A stretch of DNA of 64,000 nucleotides. Source: Kineosporiaceae bacterium (GTDB taxonomy: Bacteria > Actinomycetota > Actinomycetes > Actinomycetales > Kineosporiaceae). Shown in pieces: positions 53,810 to 61,597 of this stretch (positions are counted from its first letter, which is position 1; every line of letters begins with the position of its first letter). Below the pieces are notes generated by a model. The model saw only the letters and a program-made list of their open reading frames with translations. It ran no database searches and was not told the DNA's origin. A program made the position numbers and the translations under genes. The stretch covers positions 124,001 through 188,000 of the forward strand of contig JAEUJN010000076.1 of the NCBI GenBank assembly GCA_016794595.1. The letters run 5' to 3'.

Positions 53810-55170
53810 GGTGTCCTCCTGGTGATGCGGTCGCTGGTCAGGGAGGGCCCCTGCCGCGATGGTGCAGCCGGCTCGGTGCCGGGCTCCCACCCGGACGCCG
53901 AGCGGACGACCTGGATCTTGCCGTTGGGTCCGGGCTCGATCGCCTCGACCCGGACGACGGTGGTCCGGAAGGCGGGAAGTGCCTGCGCGACAACGTGTCC
54001 CATTCGCGCCAGCACGTCCTGCGGTGCCTGCGGGGCGAGGACGGCGCGCACCTCGACCACCCCCGGGGCCTCCTGGACGACCTGCACCCGGCTCAGCTCC
54101 GGGAAGGCCAGCAGCGGCATGTTGATCACGTCGATGCAGGCGCCGCGTCCGTCCGGCCCGTAGAGCAGGTCCTGCGCTCGGCCCAGGACCTCCTCGACCA
54201 CCGGGGCCGTCGACGTCCCGCACTCACACGTGCTGGGCGCGATCCGCACCCGGTCGCCGAGCCGGTAGCGCAGCAACGGCATGGCCTGCGAGCGCAACCG
54301 GGTCAGCAGGATCTCGCCCTCGCCGTCGGCCACCGAGACGCTGCCGTCGTCGTGCTCCACCTCGACCACGACGTCCGCCGGGCGCAGGTGCATCCGGCCG
54401 AGGGGACACGTGCGGGCGATGGTGAACACCTCGACCGCGGAGTACACCTCGAGGCACCGGGCCCCGAACACCTCGCTCACCCGCCGGCGCAGGTGGGGCG
54501 TGAGCCGCTCACCACCGAACACGATCCGGCGCACGCGGTCGTAGCGCAGCCCGCGACGATCGATCTCCTCGGCGATGCTCGCAATGGTGTTCGGGAAGCC
54601 GGTCAGGAACGTCGGCCGCCCGGCCAGGAACGCATCGACCTGCTCGTCGATCCCCTGGCGGGTGTCGACGTGGATCATCGGCAGCAGCCCGAGTCGCTCC
54701 AGGGGATGGTGCAGGAACGTCCCCGGGCGGAAGTAGGCCATCCGGTCGGTGGGGCGCAGGCCGGTGGCCAGCATGTCGTTGAGGTAGGTGGCCCTCAGGT
54801 AGCCCAGATCGCGTTCGGAGTTGTGCATCACGATCGGCACCCCGGAGGAGCCGCTGGTGGTGTGGCTGCGGGTGTTGTGCGGGCCGAAACCCTCGGCGAA
54901 CAACCAGTTCTCGTGGCGATTGGCCCGCACGCTCTCCCGGTCGAGCACCGGCAGGCCGGCCAGGTCGCCCGGGCCCCGGACGGCGCGCGCTTGCTGCGCC
55001 GTCAGCCGTTCGCGGTACCAGGGGACCGAGTCGGCGGCATGCCGGACGACGCGGCGCAGCAGGGCAGCCTGGCGGTCGAGCTGCCGGGCCAAAGGCATGG
55101 CGTCGACCCGGCGGATCTCGACCAGGTGACGGGCGACCGGCAGCGGGTTGATCGTGCCCAGGAGTCTCAT
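53806..55170 (-). CDS. PaaK-like adenylate-forming enzyme, copy 2
   Basis: 454 residues, ANL fold: SHTTSGSSGVPIVMHN P-loop, VYSAVEVFTIARTCPLG, MPLLRYRLGDRVRI, TCECGTS and PNGKIQVVRS with the C-terminal lysine. It is diverged from the copies at 48795 and 58778, suggesting a different acid substrate. ATG 55170 with GGGAGG upstream, overlapping the preceding stop by one base. Confidence 0.88.
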   Translation of the reverse strand: MRLLGTINPLPVARHLVEIRRVDAMPLARQLDRQAALLRRVVRHAADSVPWYRERLTAQQARAVRGPGDLAGLPVLDRESVRANRHENWLFAEGFGPHNTRSHTTSGSSGVPIVMHNSERDLGYLRATYLNDMLATGLRPTDRMAYFRPGTFLHHPLERLGLLPMIHVDTRQGIDEQVDAFLAGRPTFLTGFPNTIASIAEEIDRRGLRYDRVRRIVFGGERLTPHLRRRVSEVFGARCLEVYSAVEVFTIARTCPLGRMHLRPADVVVEVEHDDGSVSVADGEGEILLTRLRSQAMPLLRYRLGDRVRIAPSTCECGTSTAPVVEEVLGRAQDLLYGPDGRGACIDVINMPLLAFPELSRVQVVQEAPGVVEVRAVLAPQAPQDVLARMGHVVAQALPAFRTTVVRVEAIEPGPNGKIQVVRSASGWEPGTEPAAPSRQGPSLTSDRITRRTP

Positions 55171-56072
55171 CAGCCCTCCCTGGCCAGCAGGGCCGGGCGG
55201 TCGTGCACCGGGCAACTGCCGGCCCGCCAGCCCTCGATACCCTCGGGCCGTAACCGGATCAACACGGGGCCGTGCCGGCGCAACACCGTGAACTCGGGGC
55301 AACCGTCCTGCCCGACGGTCAGGGTGAGCGGTCCGGGCACCAGGTGCCAGGCGCTGCACCCGGCGGGACGGGCGGCGAACGGGCCGAGGTGACGGTCGAC
55401 CAGTACCGCAGGAACGCTCTCCCCCACCGCATCCGGCCCCCGGTCTCGTCCGGCCCCCTCGGCTGGCCAGGCCAGGAGACTGGACCGCAGGCACCGTCGC
55501 GCCGGCGCCGCCTGCCCGGGACCGCTGCCGGCCAGCTCGGCGTCCAGGGCCCGCAGGTCCTCGGCCGAGCCGTACAGCAGTGCGTCCGGCCCGAGCTCGC
55601 GGCGCAGCCTGCGCTGGTCGGCGGCCACGGCCGGCGCCGCATGATCGAGGCAGATCAGGACCGACACGTAGCGCAGGCCGGCCACCCGGTCCCAGTCGCG
55701 CAGCGCCGTCCCCACCTCGGCGAGCACGCCCTCCGGTGTTCCCGGCGGCGCATCGGTCACGGCTGCGGCCTCGCGCAGGGCCGCGCCCAGTCCGGAGGCG
55801 GTGGTGGCCGGCGGGACGTCGTCCGGCATCGGCCGCTCGAACGGGAACAGGGCGGGCAGCACCGCGTCGGCCTCGGCGGCGGACAGGGGCGGCGGCTCCC
55901 CCAGCACGCATCCCGCGCGTGCCCAGTGGTCGCGGTAGTGCGGCACGGCGGCGAAGGCGTACCGGACGACGTCGCGGTAGCCGGGGTAGGTGGGGTGGGC
56001 GGGAGGCGCCGGGCGCGCGGGACGGCGCAGGCCGCGGACGAGACCCGGGCCGAGGAGGCGGCGATCGCTCAT
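55170..56072 (-). CDS. Orphan protein with PaaK-like N-terminal segment
   Basis: 300 residues. The segment RYAFAAVPHYRDHWARAG resembles the N-terminal helix of PaaK-like enzymes (HSPWYRRLW in the neighbouring copy), but the ANL P-loop, the zinc-type Cys motif and C-terminal lysine are absent. The rest is Ala/Pro/Gly/Arg-rich without a recognisable fold. It overlaps both neighbours (ATGA at 56072). It may be a non-catalytic partner or adaptor of the adenylating enzymes; this is a guess. Confidence 0.65.
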   Translation of the reverse strand: MSDRRLLGPGLVRGLRRPARPAPPAHPTYPGYRDVVRYAFAAVPHYRDHWARAGCVLGEPPPLSAAEADAVLPALFPFERPMPDDVPPATTASGLGAALREAAAVTDAPPGTPEGVLAEVGTALRDWDRVAGLRYVSVLICLDHAAPAVAADQRRLRRELGPDALLYGSAEDLRALDAELAGSGPGQAAPARRCLRSSLLAWPAEGAGRDRGPDAVGESVPAVLVDRHLGPFAARPAGCSAWHLVPGPLTLTVGQDGCPEFTVLRRHGPVLIRLRPEGIEGWRAGSCPVHDRPALLAREG

Positions 56073-57088
56073 GCGGCCCACCCCCGCCGTCGTCCGGGCA
56101 GGATCGCCCGCAGCACCGCCTGTCGCGGCACCAACCGGGCTCCGAAGGCGGTCTTGACCTCGGGCATCCCCGGCCCGAACTCGATCGAGTCCAGCCCCGA
56201 GGCGATCAGGTGCTCGATCTCGCGCAGGTACAGGTCGAAGTAGAGATTGCGCACCCCCGACTGCGGGCTGTCCAGCCCCCCGTGCACCAGGGTCAGCAGG
56301 TCCTTGCCCCAGCCGATCATCAGGTCGAAGGCGAGCAGGCGCTCACCGTCGGCGTACCCGAGGAAGCAGACCCCCGGACGCCGGGCCAGCTGCTCGAGGT
56401 AGACCGGCGACAGTGGCGGGACAGCGCGTCCCCCGGCGTGCCGTGCCCGGGTGAGCGAGTCCAGCCGGCTGGCCTGCCGGGCATCGATCGTCTCCGCCGT
56501 GAAGGGCTGCACCCGGACGGCGGCGGCCACCTCGCGCCGCAGGCGCACCAGCCGTCGACGGCGCCGGGCGGGCAACCAGGCCAGGTAGGCGTCCAGGTCG
56601 TCCCACGCGTTGTGCAGCACGGTGCTCGGCGAGGTGCCCCGCAGGACGGCCGGGCCGAACAGCAGGTCCTCGGCGTCCTCGACCTTCTCGTACAGGCAGC
56701 CGAGCAACCCCGGCCCGAGGTCGGCCCGCAGGGCCGACTCGAACGCCCGGATCGCCTGCCGCCGCTCGGGCCGCGGCAGACAGTCGGCGAAGTGCACCCC
56801 GCGCGAGAAGCTGACCGGCATCCGGCAGCTGAACACCCCGGCGACCCTCCGGCGGGCGGGCGCGGAGTACTGCCGGGCCGCCCGGCCGGTGAGCACGTCC
56901 CCGGTCAGGACGGCGACCACGTCCCCGCCCTCACGCACGATCCCCACCCGGACGGCGCGGGTCGAGGTCCAGGCGAGCGCGGTGAGCACGTCCGCGTGCA
57001 TCGAGGCCGGCAGGGAGCGGGCCAGGCGGAAGGCCTCCCAGTCCGCCGGGATCGGCCGCGCCGTCGGGTCGATGATCTCAGCCTGCAT
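56069..57088 (-). CDS. FemAB-like / GNAT-fold acyltransferase
   Basis: 339 residues resembling the peptidogalycan/FemAB_like GNAT family. N-terminal half domain with AFRLARSLPASMHADVL. The C-terminal half has RPGVCFLGYADGERLLAFDL, NLYFDLYLREIEHLIASGL and IEFGPGMPEVKTAFGARLVP, the terminal pattern of that family. Fem-type relatives use aminoacyl-tRNA as acyl donor. It overlaps the class I lysyl-tRNA synthetase homologue by 11 nt, which makes tRNA-dependent aminoacyl transfer a reasonable hypothesis. Confidence 0.78.
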   Translation of the reverse strand: MQAEIIDPTARPIPADWEAFRLARSLPASMHADVLTALAWTSTRAVRVGIVREGGDVVAVLTGDVLTGRAARQYSAPARRRVAGVFSCRMPVSFSRGVHFADCLPRPERRQAIRAFESALRADLGPGLLGCLYEKVEDAEDLLFGPAVLRGTSPSTVLHNAWDDLDAYLAWLPARRRRRLVRLRREVAAAVRVQPFTAETIDARQASRLDSLTRARHAGGRAVPPLSPVYLEQLARRPGVCFLGYADGERLLAFDLMIGWGKDLLTLVHGGLDSPQSGVRNLYFDLYLREIEHLIASGLDSIEFGPGMPEVKTAFGARLVPRQAVLRAILPGRRRGWAA

Positions 57089-58781
57089 CGGGCACCTGCG
57101 CCTGCGGGACCGCCAGGCGGGCCAGCACCACCGACCGCCAGACCCCCGGCTCGTGCGGCCGGTCGCCTGCTCCCTCGGAGGCCGCGGCCAGCGCCGTGGC
57201 CACCTGGGCGGCACCGAACTGCTCGCGCACCCGGCGCAGCGGGGGCCCGCACCGGGTACCGAACAGTGCCCGGTAGATCTGTTCCGGCGACACCTGCGGG
57301 GCCAGCTCCGCCGGCCCTCCCGGGAACAGCTCCGACGACGGTCCCGGCGGACGGTGCCCGGACGGCCCGGACGGCTCGGGCGGAACCCCTGCGGCGGTGG
57401 GGATCTCGGGCCCCGCCGGCCGGTCCGCCGCGACGTCCCGCACGATCCAGCAGCGATCGCGACCGTGCCGGGCGAGCCAGGCGCGGGCATGCTCGACCCG
57501 TTCGGCGACCAGCGCGCGCAGCGGGGAATCGGCCGGCACCAGGTGCTCGCAGGCCGCGGCCGGGTCGTAGCTGCTCGCGTGCAACGCCCCCAGGACGCTG
57601 CGCCAGCGCGGCAGCCGGGCGTGCGGGGGGTCATCGGTGACCAGCTCGTGCAGGGCAGCAGCGCGGCCGCCGTGCGCCGCGGCGTCCACGAACGCGTCGA
57701 AGGCCGCGTAGGCCGCGTGCATCGTGGCCCAGTCCAGGCCGATCCGGATGTCGGAGCGGGCCGGTGCCCGGCCGTACAGCCAGAGCACCATCCGCGCCGG
57801 CATGACGTCCAGCAGGTCGCCGAGCCGCAGTCCACCGCCGGTCGACCCGGAGATCTTGCGATGCTGCCCCGGCTCGCGGACCAGGCCGTAGGGGATGATC
57901 ACCGGCTGCGGGCGGTGCAGGTAGTCGCTGAAGACGGGCCGGGTGCGGTCCATGGTGCTGCCCGCGGTGCAGTGGTCCTGGCCGGCGGGCTCGCAGTCGA
58001 TGCCCTCGTGCGCCACCCGCAGGGTCCAGTCCACCGCCCAGATCGGCTTGACCGGCCCGGGATCGGTGGTGGCGCGGGCGGTTCCGCACGAGCGGCAGCG
58101 GTAGCCGACCCGCTCGCTGCCCAGGACCTCGATCGTCGTGGTGTTCCGCCCGCAGGCCTCGCAGTAGACGGCGAACAACCGCTCCGGGCGGGATCCGTTG
58201 AGCAGGGCCGTCAGCCGCGCCGCGTCGCGCTGGTAGGTCCGCTGGAGCGTGGCGTACTCCCCCGCGAGGTAGCGCTGGTGCTGGTAGTGCGTCTGCCACT
58301 GCGCGTGCGCTCCCCGGCCGTCGGCGTCCAGGTCGGGCGGGCAGATCCCGGCCCGGGTGAGCTCGGCCAGGTACTGCCGGCACAGGCGCCGAGACCGCTC
58401 GCCGAGGGCACCCAGGCAGCGACCGTCCTGCCCGGGGACGCTGCCGGGACGGACGGGGTCGTAGTCGTCGAAGGACAGCAGGATCTGTGACCGCCGGCCC
58501 ATCCGCAGCAGCGCCCGGTGCACCAGATGCGCGCAGGCGGTGTCCCGGAAGTTGCCGACGTGGAACGGTCCGGTGGGCGACATGCTGGTCTGGATCACGA
58601 TGACGTGCGAGGCCGGGTGCCGCTCGGCCAGGCGTCGGGCGTAGTCGACCGCCCAGTGGGGTGCCGAGCGGTCGCCGGCGAACAGGGAGGCATACCCCTC
58701 ACGGTCGTGCGCCGCCGGGCGGGGACGTGATGTGGCCGGACGGGACACCAGGCGCCGCACCCGGCTGATCCCCGCCGTCAT
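57078..58781 (-). CDS. Class I lysyl-tRNA synthetase homologue in a biosynthetic operon
   Basis: 567 residues of the LysK type. HIGH-like PTGPFHVGN (residues 69-77), zinc-type CEAC (207-210) and CRSC (229-232), WAVDWTLRVAHEG with GQDHCTAGS, and KMSKS-like HRKISGSTGG (309-313 for KISGS). A helical C-terminal region follows with SPEQIYRALFGTRCGPPL. All activation motifs are present, so it should form lysyl- or lysine-analogue adenylate and probably charge tRNA. It is embedded by overlaps between a PaaK-like gene and the FemAB-like gene, which argues for a pathway role. It could still be a housekeeping LysRS; the rest of the genome is needed to tell. Confidence 0.88.
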   Translation of the reverse strand: MTAGISRVRRLVSRPATSRPRPAAHDREGYASLFAGDRSAPHWAVDYARRLAERHPASHVIVIQTSMSPTGPFHVGNFRDTACAHLVHRALLRMGRRSQILLSFDDYDPVRPGSVPGQDGRCLGALGERSRRLCRQYLAELTRAGICPPDLDADGRGAHAQWQTHYQHQRYLAGEYATLQRTYQRDAARLTALLNGSRPERLFAVYCEACGRNTTTIEVLGSERVGYRCRSCGTARATTDPGPVKPIWAVDWTLRVAHEGIDCEPAGQDHCTAGSTMDRTRPVFSDYLHRPQPVIIPYGLVREPGQHRKISGSTGGGLRLGDLLDVMPARMVLWLYGRAPARSDIRIGLDWATMHAAYAAFDAFVDAAAHGGRAAALHELVTDDPPHARLPRWRSVLGALHASSYDPAAACEHLVPADSPLRALVAERVEHARAWLARHGRDRCWIVRDVAADRPAGPEIPTAAGVPPEPSGPSGHRPPGPSSELFPGGPAELAPQVSPEQIYRALFGTRCGPPLRRVREQFGAAQVATALAAASEGAGDRPHEPGVWRSVVLARLAVPQAQVPDAG

Positions 58782-60073
58782 GACGGCATCGGGATGATGT
58801 CGGGGACCTTGCCGCCGGCGGTGCGCTCGATCCGCTCGACCAGGTCGATCTCGATCGAGACCTCCGAGCCGAACTGGCGCCGGACGGCCTCGCGCACGGC
58901 CTGGGCGGTCGCCTGGTCGGTGCCCGGGTCCGGGATGATCCGCACCACCAGGTCGGTCAGCGAGGTCTGGGCCACCTGGTAGCGCCGCAGGGTCGGGATC
59001 TCGCGCAGGTGCGCACACAATCGGGCACCGGTGATCCGCTGGCCGCCGGTGGTCAGCACGGCCGAGGCGCCACGCCCCTCCAGCGAGGTCATCCGGCGCA
59101 ACGGCCGGCCGCAGCCGCAGGGACGGCTGTCCACCGTGCCGCGGTCCCCGATCCGGTACCGCACGAACGGCATGGCCGCGCCGTACAGCCCGGTGACGAC
59201 CAGCTCGCCCGGGCTCCCCTCGGGCACCGGCCGGCCGTCGTCGTCCAGCACCTCGACCAGGACCGCGTCGTCGTTGAGGTGCCGGGTGCCCAGGGCGCAC
59301 TCGAAGGCGATGCAGCCGAACTCGATCGTGCCGTAGAGATCCACCACCCGGGCACCGACGCCGTCGGCGATCTCGCGTCGCGCGTCCTCGGTCAGGGTCT
59401 CGGCCCCGGTGGTCACCCACCGGATCCCCAGGCCGCTCACGCGATCCGGGCCGAGTCGGTCGAGCAGTTCGAGGATGTGGCTGGGGTACCCGCCGAGCAC
59501 GTGCGGGCGGAGCTCGCGCAATCTCGCGGCGAGTCGGGCATCGGGGGCGTCGATGTCCAGGTGCTCGGCCCGGAAGATCCCCAGGCGCTCGGTCAGGGTC
59601 GGGGACGACGGCAGGTTGCGGAAGTAGGCGGTCCGGTGGTGCGGCCGAAGACCGTAGGCCAGGTGCGAGCGGGCCCAGACGGCGTCCAGCACTGCCGCCG
59701 AGGCGGGATCGTGCGGGACCACCAGCGGCTCACCGGTGCTGCCCGACGTGGGGGCCGAGCGGACCCCGCGGGCCCGCGCCGCCGGGGTGAGGATCTGCTC
59801 CACGTCGGCTCGCACCATGGTCTTGCTGACCAGCGGGAAACCGGCCAGGTCCCCGGCCGTACGCACCGAGGAGGGCTCGCATCCCGCCTCCTGCCAGAGC
59901 CTGCGGTACCAGGGCGAGTGAGCCGCCGTGTGGCGGACCACCTCGACCAGCCGCGCATCCCTGGCCCGGACCAGCCGGTCGCGGTCCCGACGGCCGGAGG
60001 CGGTCACCCTGGCCAGGGCGGAGAGCCGGGCGGCGGCCGCCGGGACCGCGGCCGGCATCGATGGCGTCCTCAC
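58778..60073 (-). CDS. PaaK-like adenylate-forming enzyme, copy 3
   Basis: 431 residues: SAPTSGSTGEPLVVPHD P-loop, VDLYGTIEFGCIAFECALG, MPFVRYRIGDRGTV, PCGCGRPL and RTAGGKVPDI. Same overall design as the copies at 48795 and 53806 but well diverged. GTG 60073 overlaps the small upstream gene stop (GTGA), and its stop overlaps the synthetase start (ATGA). Confidence 0.88.
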   Translation of the reverse strand: MRTPSMPAAVPAAAARLSALARVTASGRRDRDRLVRARDARLVEVVRHTAAHSPWYRRLWQEAGCEPSSVRTAGDLAGFPLVSKTMVRADVEQILTPAARARGVRSAPTSGSTGEPLVVPHDPASAAVLDAVWARSHLAYGLRPHHRTAYFRNLPSSPTLTERLGIFRAEHLDIDAPDARLAARLRELRPHVLGGYPSHILELLDRLGPDRVSGLGIRWVTTGAETLTEDARREIADGVGARVVDLYGTIEFGCIAFECALGTRHLNDDAVLVEVLDDDGRPVPEGSPGELVVTGLYGAAMPFVRYRIGDRGTVDSRPCGCGRPLRRMTSLEGRGASAVLTTGGQRITGARLCAHLREIPTLRRYQVAQTSLTDLVVRIIPDPGTDQATAQAVREAVRRQFGSEVSIEIDLVERIERTAGGKVPDIIPMPS

Positions 60074-60273
60074 GGCCGCCCCGGGGTGCGCTCGTTGCCG
60101 CGCCGGTAGTTCCCGGTCGCCCGCGCCAGCACCTGCTGGTCGCTGTCCTCGTCCCGGCCGAGCAGGGCGATCACCCGGGCGGCCTTGGCCCCGGCGAGGG
60201 TCACCACCAGCCGTCCCCCGCGCGAGATCAGCACCTTGCCGTCCTTGGTGATCCGGTGGTCAAACGGTTCCAC
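60070..60273 (-). CDS. Small basic protein of unknown function
   Basis: 67 residues, starting MEPFDHRITKDGKVLISRGG and continuing with a hydrophobic LVVTLAG and a basic helix. GTG 60273 is preceded by GGGAGG 6 nt away and the gene overlaps both neighbours (14 nt and 4 nt), so translation is likely. No cysteines and no signal peptide. Function unknown; it could be a carrier, chaperone or regulator. Confidence 0.7.
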   Translation of the reverse strand: MEPFDHRITKDGKVLISRGGRLVVTLAGAKAARVIALLGRDEDSDQQVLARATGNYRRGNERTPGRP

Positions 60274-61279
60274 CGACAACCTCCCCCGGCTGGGTGCGGC
60301 GAAGGTCGACCTCCGGCCCACCGACGGCGACGGCCGGAGGTTCGGCCAGGGCGCGGAACCAGTCCACGGTGCGGGCCAGGCCTTCCTCCAGCGTGGTCAC
60401 CGGCTCCCACCCCAGCAGGGACCGGGCAAGGTCCAGATCCGGACGCCGCACGCTCGGGTCCTCGGCCGGGCGGGGCACGTAGCGGATCGGCGCGGCGGAA
60501 CCGGCCACCGACCGGATGCGCCGGGCCAGCTCCTCGATGGTGATCTCCTCGGTGGCCCCGAGGTTCACCGGACCCCGGTGAGAGCTGGCGGACAGCCGGA
60601 TCAGCCCGTCCACGATGTCGTCGACGTAGCAGACCGACCGGGTCTGGCTGCCGTCCCCGGCGACCGTGAGCGGTTGCCCGTGCAGCGCCTGCCAGATGAA
60701 GGTCGGCACCGCGCGGCCGTCGTCGGGGCGAAGGCCCGGACCGTAGCAGTTGAACAACCGGGCGATGCCCACGCTCAGGCCGGTGCGGCCGGCGAAGGCG
60801 ACCGTGAGCGCCTCGGCGAACCGCTTGGCCTCGTCGTACATGCTCCGAGGACCGACGGGGTTCACGTTGCCCCGGTAGGACTCCCTCTGAGGGTGTTCGA
60901 GCGGGTCCCCGTACACCTCCGAGGTGGAGGCGAGGACGAACCGGGCCGAGGTGCGCTGGGCCAGGTTCAGCAGGTGGTGGGTCCCCAGCGAGCCGGTCAA
61001 CAGGGTCTCGACCGGCAGTCGGGCGTAGTCGTGCGGAGAGGCCGGCGAGGCGAGGTTGACCACCAGGTCCACCGGGCCGTCGAGGTCGACCGGCCGGCAG
61101 ATGTCCCCCTCGACCAGGGTGAAGCCCGCCCGGGTCAGCAGGGAGCGGATCCCGGAGCGAGGCGCGGTGGCGAAGTTGTCGACACAGACCACCTGCGCAC
61201 CGTCGTCGAGCAGACGACGGCACAGGTGTGTGCCGATGAACCCCGCGCCTCCGGCCACTACGACGCGTTCGAAACCCAC
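60260..61279 (-). CDS. NAD-dependent sugar-nucleotide enzyme, UDP-glucuronate decarboxylase-like
   Basis: A 339-residue extended SDR: VVVAGGAGFIGTHLCRRLLD, LASTSEVYGDPLEHPQ and catalytic Tyr-Lys in MYDEAKRFAEAL, close to the YDEGKR pattern of UDP-xylose synthases. IARLFNCYGPG and VCYVDDIVDGL follow. First gene of the biosynthetic operon. GTG 61279 is the likely start; longer GTG starts upstream cannot be excluded. It would feed the GT2 enzyme with a pentose or related sugar. Confidence 0.85.
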   Translation of the reverse strand: MGFERVVVAGGAGFIGTHLCRRLLDDGAQVVCVDNFATAPRSGIRSLLTRAGFTLVEGDICRPVDLDGPVDLVVNLASPASPHDYARLPVETLLTGSLGTHHLLNLAQRTSARFVLASTSEVYGDPLEHPQRESYRGNVNPVGPRSMYDEAKRFAEALTVAFAGRTGLSVGIARLFNCYGPGLRPDDGRAVPTFIWQALHGQPLTVAGDGSQTRSVCYVDDIVDGLIRLSASSHRGPVNLGATEEITIEELARRIRSVAGSAAPIRYVPRPAEDPSVRRPDLDLARSLLGWEPVTTLEEGLARTVDWFRALAEPPAVAVGGPEVDLRRTQPGEVVGGTV

Positions 61280-61444
61280 ATGGCCCCCAATGAACCCAGC
61301 AGTCACCGAAGAGGGAGTCAGGGCGAAATGGTCTGATACACGCCCTGTTTCGGCTTTGTCGGTCTCGCGGACCTCGTGCACAGTAGCCGGACGTGTCAGA
61401 AACCGGCAAGACGCACTTACGGCACGGAAAGGGGGACAAGACCC

Positions 61445-61567
61445 ATGAGCGACAAGGCTTGCAAATCACCCATCGATCATGATATCCGGGTCACTACTGA
61501 TCACCGTGAGTTATCAACAACGGGTACTCTCGCCCGCCACGGCCCGCTCGAGAGTGACCCCACGTGA
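61445..61567 (+). CDS. Possible 40-residue peptide divergent from the biosynthetic operon
   Basis: ATG 61445 is preceded by AAAGGGGGAC, one of the best ribosome sites in the window. It encodes MSDKACKSPIDHDIRVTTDH followed by 20 more residues. It has one Cys, is polar and has no membrane segment. The composition is less GC-biased than the neighbouring genes. It lies in the 318-nt region between the operon start (61279) and gatB (61598), which otherwise holds only promoters. It could be a peptide gene or chance. Confidence 0.4.
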   Translation: MSDKACKSPIDHDIRVTTDHRELSTTGTLARHGPLESDPT

Positions 61568-61597
61568 GCATCCGGCCCTGTGGTCCGGCCCTGCGCG

